Shown in pieces: positions 56,192 through 64,000 of a stretch of DNA of 64,000 bases. The notes under the pieces were generated by a model. It saw only the letters and a list, made by a program, of their open reading frames with translations, was not told the origin of the DNA and ran no database searches. This DNA is from Arsukibacterium sp. (GTDB taxonomy: Bacteria; Pseudomonadota; Gammaproteobacteria; Enterobacterales; Alteromonadaceae), in assembly GCF_018402695.1 (NCBI RefSeq), contig NZ_JAGYIM010000019.1, positions 310,001 to 374,000 of the forward strand. The letters run 5' to 3'. Both the position numbers and the translations under genes were made by a program. Position 1 is the stretch's first letter, and every line of letters starts with the position of its first letter.

Positions 56192-57040
56192 ATGGATCAC
56201 TGTTTACACTTTACCTTAGCTGGTTATAAAAATAGCATGCAACTGGCCGCGCTGGCTAACAGGCCGGTTTTTAGTCGTTCTGAACCGCCGGTATTGTGCC
56301 TGCATGGCTGGCAGGATAATGCCGCCAGCTTTATTCCCCTGGCCAATGCGTTAACAGGCGTAGCAATGTTGGCACCAGACTTTCCCGGCCATGGCCATTC
56401 GCCGTACAGAAGCAGCGATGCCCACTATTACTTTTTTGACTGGGTGGAAGATATTGTCGCACTGTGTCAGCAACAGGGCTGGCAACACCTGACCATAATT
56501 GGTCATTCAATGGGCGGTATGGTAGCAACCGCCCTGGCTGCAGCTTTTCCTGAACTGGTCGCCCGTTTAGTGCTGATTGACAGTCTGGGCTTTGTAATTG
56601 CAGAAGCCAGTGCCAGCGAACAATTGCGTCAGGGAATAATCTCGCGTTTAAAAGCGCCACCTAAACGCAAACCATACTACCCGGACCTGGTTGCGGCAGC
56701 CAAAGCCAGGCTGGTACAAAGTGATTTTGGCTTACCAGAAGCCCTACTACTGGCGAAACGCGGCACCGTTGCAGATCAACACGGCATCAGCTGGCGTAAC
56801 GACTATCGCTTGCGGCTTAAGTCGGTGCATCGGCCTACACTGCCGCAGGCCAGAGAGTTGTGCCAGGCCGTTAAGGTTCCGGTGCTGGCTGTGCTCGCCA
56901 CTGATGGACCTTTTATTAATAAGCTGACTGAAACGCAAAGCTGGTATCAACAATTAACCGTTAAGCAAATAACTGGCGGCCATCATTGTCATATGACCGC
57001 CGCCGATGACGTCGCCAGGCTGATCAAAGCCTGGCTCTGA
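56192..57040 (+). CDS. Alpha/beta-hydrolase
   Basis: 282 residues. Oxyanion strand VLCLHGWQDNAASF, nucleophile elbow IIGHSMGGMVATAL (Ser about residue 106) and a C-terminal histidine in GGHHCHM. No signal peptide, so cytoplasmic. The substrate is not predictable. Its stop is immediately adjacent to the btuB stop on the opposite strand with no spacer between them. Confidence 0.88.
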   Translation: MDHCLHFTLAGYKNSMQLAALANRPVFSRSEPPVLCLHGWQDNAASFIPLANALTGVAMLAPDFPGHGHSPYRSSDAHYYFFDWVEDIVALCQQQGWQHLTIIGHSMGGMVATALAAAFPELVARLVLIDSLGFVIAEASASEQLRQGIISRLKAPPKRKPYYPDLVAAAKARLVQSDFGLPEALLLAKRGTVADQHGISWRNDYRLRLKSVHRPTLPQARELCQAVKVPVLAVLATDGPFINKLTETQSWYQQLTVKQITGGHHCHMTAADDVARLIKAWL

Positions 57041-58828
57041 CTATCGCAGAATGTAACTGACTGACAGGCTGAAATTCGCACCGGCAGTCGCATAACCCCG
57101 GCTGGTGTAATAATCTTTATCGGTAATATTCGCCAGCCTGGCTCTTAATGTCAGCTGGGGCGAAAGGGTGTAGCTAACTCCCAGCCCCCAAATAGTATGA
57201 GCCGGAGCATCTGGGTAAGGATCCCCGCTAAACCAGTCTGCGCCCTGATAGCTGGCACTTTGATAATCTGCGCTAATAAATGCGGTCCACTTGTCTGCAC
57301 TGTAACTGCCGCGCCAATTAATGGTATTTTCTGGCCGGCGCTCCAGTTGCATGCCGTTACTGCGGTTTTCAGTATCCAGGTAGCTGTAACTGAAATTACT
57401 GGACCATTGTTGCCAATGTTGTAACAGACTGAATTCTAAACCACTTACTGTCGCCAATACCACGTTCTCAGCCAGTTCAACCCCCTGAATAAGGTTAGTC
57501 ACCTCACGGTCAAACCAGGCAAGTTGTAGCTGTAAACCACTTGCCTGATAGCTTAGCGCAACTTCATCTGATACCGATTGCTCTGGTTTAAGATCCGGAT
57601 TAGCAAACCCCGGAAAGTACAGTTGATTAAACGACGGCATCTTAAAGGCGGTACCCCGACTGACCCGCAGCTGCCAGCGTTCAGTTAGCTGATATCCTGC
57701 CGCCAGCTGCCAGGTTGTCTCAGCACCATACTGATTAATTGCATCGTGCCTGGCAGCGGCTTCCAGCTGCAAAACGTTCCACTGATAATTCAGACCGGCA
57801 AATAACGCCCGGTTGATTCTGCTGGTTTGCTCATACGCAGTCGCTGACTTGGCAACCTGCTCCTGATACCAGTTAAGCCCGCCAACAAATTGCAGGCTGG
57901 CACTGACGTCTGAAGCAGCCTGATAGCTTAACTCATCCCGCTCGGTGACAAAGGGGCTACGCGAGTCAGGACCAAAAGTACTGTCGCTGTCCAGGTTACG
58001 ACTAAGCTGCACCTCATGTTGCCAGCTACCCAATTGCTGTTGCCAGCCAAGCAGATAGGCGCGGCTGAGGGTATCAGTCTCATCCTCATTACCGAAACTG
58101 GTATCAAACTGATTGAACCCCGAATTAACATCAGCCTGGGCCGTCCACAAGCCGAAATCTGAGCGATAATCAGCGGCAACTTTGAAATATTGTTGCCGAT
58201 AGCCATCACTATCTGGGTCTAGCGCCGGCTGAGCATTAAAACCATCTGCCTGGCTGGCGCCGGCAGTGGCGCTCAGTGTTAACCGTTCCAATTGCTGACT
58301 CGCGCTGATATCAGCTCCCGCCTGGCCGTAACTGCCAACGCTGGCATGTAATTCTAAAGCACTGCTTCGCCGGGTGGTTATGGCAATAACACCGGCTAAC
58401 GCATCAGAGCCGTACCAGGCCGCCCGGGGCCCACGGATAACCTCAATCCGCTCAATCAGTTCCAGCGGTACCATAGCTAACGCTTTATAGCCCAAGGTGG
58501 CAGAGCCGCTACGCACACCATCTATCAGTACCAGGGTGTGCCCGGTATTGCCGCCGCGCAGGTAAATACTGCTGTTTTGACCACGGCCACCGTCCCGGCT
58601 CATAGTAATACCGGGTAACTGTGAAAGTAATTCGGGTAGATCGTTGGCCTGACGTGCCAGAATATCAGCCCGCTCCAGCACCGTAGTGCTAGCCAGCACA
58701 TCTTGCTGTGGTGTAGCAGTGCGATTGGCGTAGATACTGATATGTTCAATGGCAGTGTTATCGACGGTAGTTGCTGCAGCCGGACAGCAGGAAGCAACCA
58801 ATATGGTTGCAAAAGCAGGTTTAAACAT
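57041..58828 (-). CDS. btuB: TonB-dependent vitamin B12 receptor BtuB
   Basis: 595 residues from the ATG at 58828, with AGGAG upstream; the earlier in-frame start lies inside the riboswitch expression platform. Signal peptide, a TonB box-like start EHISIYANRT, plug domain with GGRGQNSSIYLRGGNTGHTLVLIDG and IRGPRAAWYGSDALAGVI, and a barrel ending in ISVSYILR-type sequence. The cobalamin riboswitch just upstream fixes the role as B12 uptake. Confidence 0.93.
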   Translation of the reverse strand: MFKPAFATILVASCCPAAATTVDNTAIEHISIYANRTATPQQDVLASTTVLERADILARQANDLPELLSQLPGITMSRDGGRGQNSSIYLRGGNTGHTLVLIDGVRSGSATLGYKALAMVPLELIERIEVIRGPRAAWYGSDALAGVIAITTRRSSALELHASVGSYGQAGADISASQQLERLTLSATAGASQADGFNAQPALDPDSDGYRQQYFKVAADYRSDFGLWTAQADVNSGFNQFDTSFGNEDETDTLSRAYLLGWQQQLGSWQHEVQLSRNLDSDSTFGPDSRSPFVTERDELSYQAASDVSASLQFVGGLNWYQEQVAKSATAYEQTSRINRALFAGLNYQWNVLQLEAAARHDAINQYGAETTWQLAAGYQLTERWQLRVSRGTAFKMPSFNQLYFPGFANPDLKPEQSVSDEVALSYQASGLQLQLAWFDREVTNLIQGVELAENVVLATVSGLEFSLLQHWQQWSSNFSYSYLDTENRSNGMQLERRPENTINWRGSYSADKWTAFISADYQSASYQGADWFSGDPYPDAPAHTIWGLGVSYTLSPQLTLRARLANITDKDYYTSRGYATAGANFSLSVSYILR

Positions 58829-58875
58829 CAAAGCTCCTACAATGTGCCCACCGCACATCTTAGTTAGTTAATGGA

Positions 58876-59043
58876 CTTTTCAGGCCGGTCTCCGGGCTAA
58901 CAACCTGCTTGCGCCAAAACTTTACCTTCCCATCGAATGACAGTGGTTTTCAAAGTTTTGATAGTTGTTTACCGTTGCGGGGGCAGCTCTGGCTTATACC
59001 AGATTCCCGTTTAACTGCAGCAAGCTGCAGCACCTGAAAAAAG
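58876..59043 (-). promoter_or_regulatory. Cobalamin riboswitch upstream of btuB
   Basis: Read on the minus strand: P1 CTTTTTTCAGG pairs with CCTGAAAAG at the far end. Between them lie GGGAATC, AGCTGCCCCCGCAACGG, CACTG, GATGGGAAGG, GCAAGC and the B12-box AGCCCGGAGACCGGCC. These are the consensus blocks of the adenosylcobalamin riboswitch in correct order. It fills the gap between yajQ and btuB, and ends about 48 nt before the btuB start. Confidence 0.93.
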
Positions 59044-59130
59044 CGGCCTTAGTTAAGGCCGCGTGCAGTGTAACCTTGAAGCGGAAAATGTCAATAGGCA
59101 CCCAGACGGCTAAAATGCCAGGCGGTAACG

Positions 59131-59613
59131 TTAATCGCGAAAATTAGTAAACTGAAAGGCCTGTTCTAACTCACTGCCACGCACCAGCGCCATAGCTTCC
59201 TGTAAATCATCGCGCTTTTTGCCGGTCACCCGCACCTGATCGCCCTGAATAGCCGCTTGCACTTTAAGCTTATTATCTTTAATCAGTTTAACCAGCTTTT
59301 TAGCCATATCCTGCTCAATACCCTGCAGCAGGCTGACACTGAGACTATAGGTTTTGCCGGAATGCACGACGTCTCCCTCTTTAAATGAGCGGACATCCAG
59401 ACCACGTTTCACCGCCTTAGCCAGAAATATTTCCAGCATTTGTTGTAACTGAAACTCGGCTTCAGCTTTCATAGTAATTACTTTCTCTTTCAGGGTGAAA
59501 TCGGCCTGCACACCCCGAAAGTCAAAGCGGGTGGTTAACTCGCGGTTGGCATTCTCTACGGCGTTCAATACTTCTTGTTGATCAACTTCGGATACGATAT
59601 CGAATGAGGGCAT
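59131..59613 (-). CDS. yajQ: YajQ-family nucleotide-binding protein
   Basis: 160 residues from the ATG at 59613, with AAGGAG upstream. Family start [20 protein letters not shown], then [18 protein letters not shown] and the ending [15 protein letters not shown]. YajQ proteins have been reported to bind c-di-GMP in Xanthomonas and Pseudomonas; whether that holds here is not known. Confidence 0.94.
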   Translation of the reverse strand: MPSFDIVSEVDQQEVLNAVENANRELTTRFDFRGVQADFTLKEKVITMKAEAEFQLQQMLEIFLAKAVKRGLDVRSFKEGDVVHSGKTYSLSVSLLQGIEQDMAKKLVKLIKDNKLKVQAAIQGDQVRVTGKKRDDLQEAMALVRGSELEQAFQFTNFRD

Positions 59614-59706
59614 TATAAATCTCCTTAGCATAAGCCATTCTGTCTGCTGGTGATTATAACCAGAAAACTGCTACAATCCGAGCGTCGTTTCTGACTGGGG
59701 ATTGTA

Positions 59707-60063
59707 GTGCCACAGATATTTTATCGTTGGATATGTGTATTGTGTTTTGTGCTGGCAACCGCTGGCTTTCTGGCTGAGCTAAGTGGCCACCGGATTGGTG
59801 GCGGCTTTGCACATGTCGACAAACTGGCTCATTTTGGTATTTTTGCAGTGCTTACTGCCTTGCTATGGAAAGGTTTTAAGCTTGCGCCACTACCCGCATT
59901 TCTGTTGTTGGGTATATATGGTGGCGCAGTCGAGCTGGCGCAGCACTACTTTACCCGTCGCACCGGCGACTGGCTGGACTGGCTGGCCGACATTGCTGGT
60001 GTGGTAAGTTTTTATCTGGCACGTGCTTTGTGGCACCATATACGCCCACGCAGCCGGCGCTAA
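59707..60063 (+). CDS. VanZ-like membrane protein
   Basis: 118 residues, GTG start with a GGGG site upstream. Three to four hydrophobic segments and the VanZ pattern HVDKLAHFGIFAVLTALL and GGAVELAQHYFTRRTGDWLDWLADIAGV. Function in this family is not defined. Its 3' end overlaps the panE start by 34 nt. Confidence 0.82.
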   Translation: MPQIFYRWICVLCFVLATAGFLAELSGHRIGGGFAHVDKLAHFGIFAVLTALLWKGFKLAPLPAFLLLGIYGGAVELAQHYFTRRTGDWLDWLADIAGVVSFYLARALWHHIRPRSRR

Positions 60064-60947
60064 GCTGGAGCATAGTTGGCCGGGGCGCTATTGGCTTGCT
60101 GGCCGGCGCCAGGCTGCAGCTTGCTGGATACCCGATTAAGCTTTGGCTTAAAACCCCTGAAGAACTGCTGTTAACCTTTACTGATATTCAGCATCAAGAG
60201 CAAAGATTGTTAATGCTGCCGCAGCAAACAGACCTGCCAATCCGGCAGTTGCTTGTACCGGTGAAAGCCTATGATGTTGACAATGCTATAACACAAATAT
60301 TGCCTCATCTGGCAGATCATGCGCAGTTGGTTATCAGTCACAACGGGATTATTCCGTTTCAGCCGCTACTGGACAAATTAAAGCCTGAGCAGGGGCTATG
60401 GTTTTTATCAACCAGTCAGGCGGCATACAAAGCCACACCAGAACACGTGATCCACAGTGGTGCGGGCATGAGCTTTCTGGCAAAACTGACAGCAGAGAGT
60501 AATAGCGATGCTGATATTATCGCAGCGATGACTACGGCGCTGGGGCCGCTGAGCGTGGTGGCTGATATTTACCCCATATTATGGCAAAAGCTGGCGATAA
60601 ATGCGGCCATTAACCCATTGACAGCGATTGAGAATTGCCAGAATGGTCAGCTGGCATCCCCGTACTATCAACCACAGATTGAAGCGCTGGTTAGTGAAGT
60701 CTGTCAGGTCGCCACAGCATCAGGCTTTCCGATGGATGTCGCCAGCAGCCTGGCTAAGGTGTATCAGGTCATCACTGCGACCGCTAACAATTTTTCTTCA
60801 ATGCAGCAGGATGTGCAAGCCGGACGACAGACCGAAATTGACGCTATTTGTGGCTACGTTTGTCAGCAGGCCGCACAGCTGCAAATTGCAGCGCCGGCTA
60901 ACCAACAGATGTTGCTACAGATTAAAGCAATAACCGCTGTTATTTAG
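60030..60947 (+). CDS. panE: 2-dehydropantoate 2-reductase PanE
   Basis: NADPH-dependent reduction of ketopantoate to pantoate in pantothenate synthesis. 305 residues; Rossmann loop IVGRGAIGLLAGARL, catalytic Lys region WQKLAINAAINPLTAIENC and the C-terminal region SSMQQDVQAGRQTEIDAI. The GTG start lies inside the VanZ-like gene. Overlaps thiI on the opposite strand by 8 nt at its end. Confidence 0.88.
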   Translation: MAPYTPTQPALSWSIVGRGAIGLLAGARLQLAGYPIKLWLKTPEELLLTFTDIQHQEQRLLMLPQQTDLPIRQLLVPVKAYDVDNAITQILPHLADHAQLVISHNGIIPFQPLLDKLKPEQGLWFLSTSQAAYKATPEHVIHSGAGMSFLAKLTAESNSDADIIAAMTTALGPLSVVADIYPILWQKLAINAAINPLTAIENCQNGQLASPYYQPQIEALVSEVCQVATASGFPMDVASSLAKVYQVITATANNFSSMQQDVQAGRQTEIDAICGYVCQQAAQLQIAAPANQQMLLQIKAITAVI

Positions 60948-62403
60948 CAGGACGATATACTGAGACATTACTATGACCCTGCTCGTGTAACAGCACCGCC
61001 TGCAACCTGCTCATCACCCCTTTACTGCAATAACAGTAGTAGTGACGACTGGGATCAAGCGTGGCAAACTGACTGGCCAGCCGGAAAAAAGGTAACTCAA
61101 GCACCGGCACGCCAACATCATTGAAAGGTGAATGCTCGGTTTCTTCCGGGCTGCGAATATCTAAAATTACCGCGTTGCCGGCGAGCTCAGCAAGTTCACT
61201 GACAACATGCGCTTCCTGCTCTGCCTGATAATCAATAGTCCGGATATCCAGCACTTTGGCTGCTCTGACCACCTGCTCCAGCAATGCCATATCTAACTTA
61301 CTTTCGTTCTGTTCAACCTCTGTCAGCACGGCATTCACGGTCGGCTTGTTAGAAATTACCCCGCAATATTCCGGCATACTCTTCGCCAGTTCTTCCACGC
61401 CAATTTGGCGGGCGATATCGATAATATCCTGTTTATCATGGTAAATAAGGGGCCGCAGCACTAAATCCGGGATAACCCGGTCAATTACCGCCAGGTTAGC
61501 AATAGTCTGGCTGGAGACCTGACCAATACTCTCACCGGTAACGACCGCCTTAATGCCGAGATCATGTGCTACTTTTGCCGCAGCTCGCAGCATCATCCGT
61601 TTCAGAATAACGCCCATTACGCCGTTATCAACCTGCTGCAGAATATTATCGACCACCGGTGCAAAATCGACACTGACAAACTTAACCCGGTGCGACAGAC
61701 TGTATTTTTGCCAGAGATAAAATGCCATCTCCCGCACGCCGGCCTCATGGGCAGCGCCCCCCAGATTAAAAAACAAGTAGTGGGTGCGCAGACCTTTGCG
61801 GATCATCAGGTAACTGGCTACAGCCGAATCATAGCCGCCTGAAATAAGGGATAGCACGTCGGACTGTGATGGCAAAGGAAAGCCGCCCATCCCGCGGAAG
61901 CTCTCACTTAACAGCAACAGCTTATCCTGCTTAATTTCCAGCTTGATGGTAATATCCGGTTGCTTTAGCTGGACTTTCGCTGAGCTAACCTGCTGATTCA
62001 GACCACCGCCGATATACCGCTCAGCTTCAATTGAACTAAAACTATGCTTGCCCTGCCGTCTTACCCGTACACAAAACGTTTTACCCTGCAGTTGCGTCTG
62101 ATACACCGCCAGAACCTGTAAGTAAATATCGTGTAAGTCGTTAAACGATGCGGTGCGCATCTCTGAGAAAGTGACAATCCCAGGAATACACTCTAACCGT
62201 TCAATTAGCTTGCTGCGAATGGCGGACGAGTCATTGAGACAACTGACAGTAAGATGGTCAAACAGGTTGGTGACCACCACATCCGGGTCAACCTGGGTCA
62301 GGATCGTTTTAAGGTTACGCTCCAGTAATTTTGTCTGGCGTTTGCGAACCGACTTACTCTTAATCGATATTTCAGGGTGCAGTTTTATAATAAATTCAAG
62401 CAT
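60940..62403 (-). CDS. thiI: tRNA sulfurtransferase ThiI
   Basis: 4-thiouridine-8 synthesis in tRNA and sulfur donor for thiamine. 487 residues from the ATG at 62403; the reading frame continues upstream but that part is unlike the family. Ferredoxin-like and THUMP domains at the N-terminus, PP-loop SGGYDSAVASYL, and a C-terminal rhodanese domain with the persulfide cysteine in YCYCSKGVMSRLQ. Upstream neighbours pomB/pomA are the standard thiI context. Confidence 0.95.
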   Translation of the reverse strand: MLEFIIKLHPEISIKSKSVRKRQTKLLERNLKTILTQVDPDVVVTNLFDHLTVSCLNDSSAIRSKLIERLECIPGIVTFSEMRTASFNDLHDIYLQVLAVYQTQLQGKTFCVRVRRQGKHSFSSIEAERYIGGGLNQQVSSAKVQLKQPDITIKLEIKQDKLLLLSESFRGMGGFPLPSQSDVLSLISGGYDSAVASYLMIRKGLRTHYLFFNLGGAAHEAGVREMAFYLWQKYSLSHRVKFVSVDFAPVVDNILQQVDNGVMGVILKRMMLRAAAKVAHDLGIKAVVTGESIGQVSSQTIANLAVIDRVIPDLVLRPLIYHDKQDIIDIARQIGVEELAKSMPEYCGVISNKPTVNAVLTEVEQNESKLDMALLEQVVRAAKVLDIRTIDYQAEQEAHVVSELAELAGNAVILDIRSPEETEHSPFNDVGVPVLELPFFRLASQFATLDPSRHYYCYCSKGVMSRLQAVLLHEQGHSNVSVYRPAK

Positions 62404-62552
62404 AGCATTCAAACATGACAGTAACAGCGCTAAAAAGTGGCGCGGATTATAGCGCAAAGCCAGAGGAACACCTAACACCGTGCTGCGCTCTGGCTTTATT
62501 TGTAACACTTACTCTATTGACTATAGCTGAGTCAGTAATGTGGCTGGTGCGT

Positions 62553-63509
62553 CTAGTTAGCCGCAGGTTCAAAGCTGATAGGATCAGACTCCTTCGCCTT
62601 ACCCTGCATTATCGAAATTTCGACCCGCCGGTTGCGCCGGCGATTTAGCTCTGAGTCGTTCTCTACCAGTGGCCGGGTATCGGCATGGCCCATCACCACC
62701 ACCCGCTGCCGATCAAATTCAGGTGCCCGGATCAATTCCGTTGCCACCGACACAGCCCGTTTGGCAGATAACTCCCAGTTATTACTATGCAACTCGTCTG
62801 ATACCTGAATATCATCGGTATGGCCACTTACTGTTATCTCGCCAGGCACCTCATTTAGCAAAGTACCAATTTGCTGAATAATGGGCCTGAATCTGGGCTG
62901 CAAAAAAGACGACCCTGAAGGAAAGGAACCATTTTCCCGGATCCGGATAATAATTTGCTGCCCCAACGACTCCAGCTCTATCGCGCCGTCAACAATTTGT
63001 TGTTCCAACTGCTCGGCCAGTTTCTTGACCATCTCATTGGTTTGTTGCTGCATTTCCTCAGCTGCTGCGTCGGCTGCGGCGGCTTCGGCATCAGCGGTTT
63101 CCTCGGCATTGGCGGCCGACTGACCGCCCGTCATATCATCCCGCTGCTCCTGTCGGCCACCAGCCGAGTCTTCCTCGCCAGCCTGGAACTCTATTACCTG
63201 TTGGGTAATTTCCATGGTTTGCTGTTGCAGCGTTTCAATTGGCGTCGGATCAGGCCGGCCGGGTCTGAATTCCATCGCAATAACACTGGTACCTTTGGGG
63301 ATGTCTTCTACTTCAATTTTATTCTGCACCCCAAATGCGAACTTCATTGAGCCGGCTATTTGCTTGAACTTCAGCACGTCCATTTCAGAAAATGCCAATA
63401 GCAGTACGAAGAAGCACATTAACAGGGCCATTAAGTCAGCAAAGGTACCCATATACTGTGGCAATCCCGGAGGGGGACATTTGCATTCCTGTTCTTCCTG
63501 ATCGTTCAT
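62553..63509 (-). CDS. pomB: PomB, sodium-type flagellar stator subunit
   Basis: 318 residues. Single transmembrane helix with the ion-binding Asp25 (MGTFADLMALLMCFFVLLLAF), the plug region EMDVLKFKQIAGSMKFAFG, a Glu/Ala-rich linker and a C-terminal OmpA-type peptidoglycan-binding domain (SGHTDDIQVSDELHSNNWEL; LNRRRNRRVEISIM). It follows the PomB pattern of Vibrio more closely than proton MotB. Its start overlaps the pomA stop (ATGA). Confidence 0.95.
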   Translation of the reverse strand: MNDQEEQECKCPPPGLPQYMGTFADLMALLMCFFVLLLAFSEMDVLKFKQIAGSMKFAFGVQNKIEVEDIPKGTSVIAMEFRPGRPDPTPIETLQQQTMEITQQVIEFQAGEEDSAGGRQEQRDDMTGGQSAANAEETADAEAAAADAAAEEMQQQTNEMVKKLAEQLEQQIVDGAIELESLGQQIIIRIRENGSFPSGSSFLQPRFRPIIQQIGTLLNEVPGEITVSGHTDDIQVSDELHSNNWELSAKRAVSVATELIRAPEFDRQRVVVMGHADTRPLVENDSELNRRRNRRVEISIMQGKAKESDPISFEPAAN

Positions 63510-64000
63510 GCCGGCTCTCCGGCAGCGACCTCGCGTTTACCCTGAGCCAGGTAATTGCGTAAGATGCCCTCAATCACTTTCGGGTTCTGACCATCCTGAA
63601 TGCCCAGGATCGCATCCAGTATCAACTGATTATTCTGCTTTTCCTGCTGATTACGGATAGCCAGTTTATCTGCCAGCGGTATCGCGATAACGTTCGCAAT
63701 AAAAGCACCGTATAAAGTCGTTAACAACGCCACCGCCATCGCCGGACCAATTGCCTTAGGGTCGTCCATATTAGATAACATAGCCACCAGACCAATCAGC
63801 GTTCCTATCATCCCCATCGCCGGCGCAACGTCACCTAAACTGCGGAAAATAGCGATACCTGTTTCATGACGCTTCTCCGTCAGGCTGATATCTTTTAATA
63901 ACGTTGCTCTGACCACATCAGCATCATGGCCATCAACCAGCATATTGACGCCTTTTTGCATAAAGGCGTTGGGAATTTCCGCTTCCTCCAATGCCAAGAA
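63506..64000 (-). CDS. pomA: PomA, sodium-type flagellar stator subunit (3' part only)
   Basis: The gene runs off the right edge; 165 of about 255 codons are visible. Two C-terminal transmembrane helices with the conserved prolines and PomA features GDVAPAMGMIGTLIGLVAML and GPAMAVALLTTLYGAFIANV, then the tail EKQNNQLILDAILGIQ. With PomB it makes the Na+-driven stator of the polar flagellum. The absence of the 5' end means the start cannot be given. Confidence 0.94.
   Translation of the reverse strand, partial: FLALEEAEIPNAFMQKGVNMLVDGHDADVVRATLLKDISLTEKRHETGIAIFRSLGDVAPAMGMIGTLIGLVAMLSNMDDPKAIGPAMAVALLTTLYGAFIANVIAIPLADKLAIRNQQEKQNNQLILDAILGIQDGQNPKVIEGILRNYLAQGKREVAAGEPA

Overview
The window reads as a chromosomal segment of a marine or freshwater Gammaproteobacterium of the Alteromonadales type. 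Rheinheimera, Alishewanella or Arsukibacterium would fit, but this is inferred from gene content and protein character, not from a database search. Clues are a Na+-type PomA/PomB flagellar stator next to thiI, a Pla-1/VolA-type surface lipase, TIGR03503-like and DUF6746-like proteins, AstB arginine catabolism and moderate GC content. Coding density is high, and I see no insertion sequence, prophage, integrase or CRISPR array.

Layout. 1-5350: methionine and sulfur control (metR fragment, MetJ operator, metE, cysB), an orphan soluble histidine kinase and a membrane-anchored protein. 5377-17926: topA, astB, a large Ig-repeat lipoprotein, a DAACS symporter, sohB, a surface lipase and yciK. 17943-27404: an H-NS-like protein without a recognisable DNA-binding motif, the manC-manB pair, carbonic anhydrase, purU, trmO, a kelch protein and proS. 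27526-29654: a four-gene sulfur operon (TauE-type exporter, rhodanese, two YeeE/YedE halves) behind an AT-rich palindrome. 29775-32145: a GAF histidine kinase facing a minus-strand array of four identical tRNA-Asp genes, followed downstream by three roughly 100-nt tRNA-Asp-like degenerate copies on a 140-nt period and a deleted remnant. 32174-34848: TIGR03503-like protein, dnaQ and rnhA.

The most system-like region is 35024-42893. An ECF sigma factor and an RskA-like anti-sigma sit upstream of an operon coding for a DUF4331 protein, an Ig-like lipoprotein, a TPR protein, a HupE-like periplasmic domain and a TonB-dependent receptor. The sigma operon and the DUF4331 operon are both preceded by the same bipartite element (GTTGCATCC, exactly 16 nt, CGT), which predicts an autoregulated ECF regulon for envelope transport. 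The anti-sigma has a one-base frameshift that destroys the family's conserved C-terminal motif.

43038-50733: a GshB-like ATP-grasp enzyme with a small PA3496-like protein, a Fur-box-controlled PepSY/DUF2271/DUF4198 operon, a large CHASE-PAS-GGDEF-EAL protein, folE and a DUF2750 protein. 50891-57040: ettA, a DsbA-like lipoprotein, a Fur-box-preceded DUF6746-like gene, a COG3235-like membrane protein, gdhA and a hydrolase. 57041-64000: btuB under a cobalamin riboswitch, yajQ, vanZ-like, panE, thiI, pomB and the 3' part of pomA.

Most of the window is housekeeping. The unusual parts are the tRNA-like repeats, the ECF/DUF4331 regulon with its frameshifted anti-sigma, and several promoters whose operators can be read directly (MetJ, two Fur boxes, B12 riboswitch).
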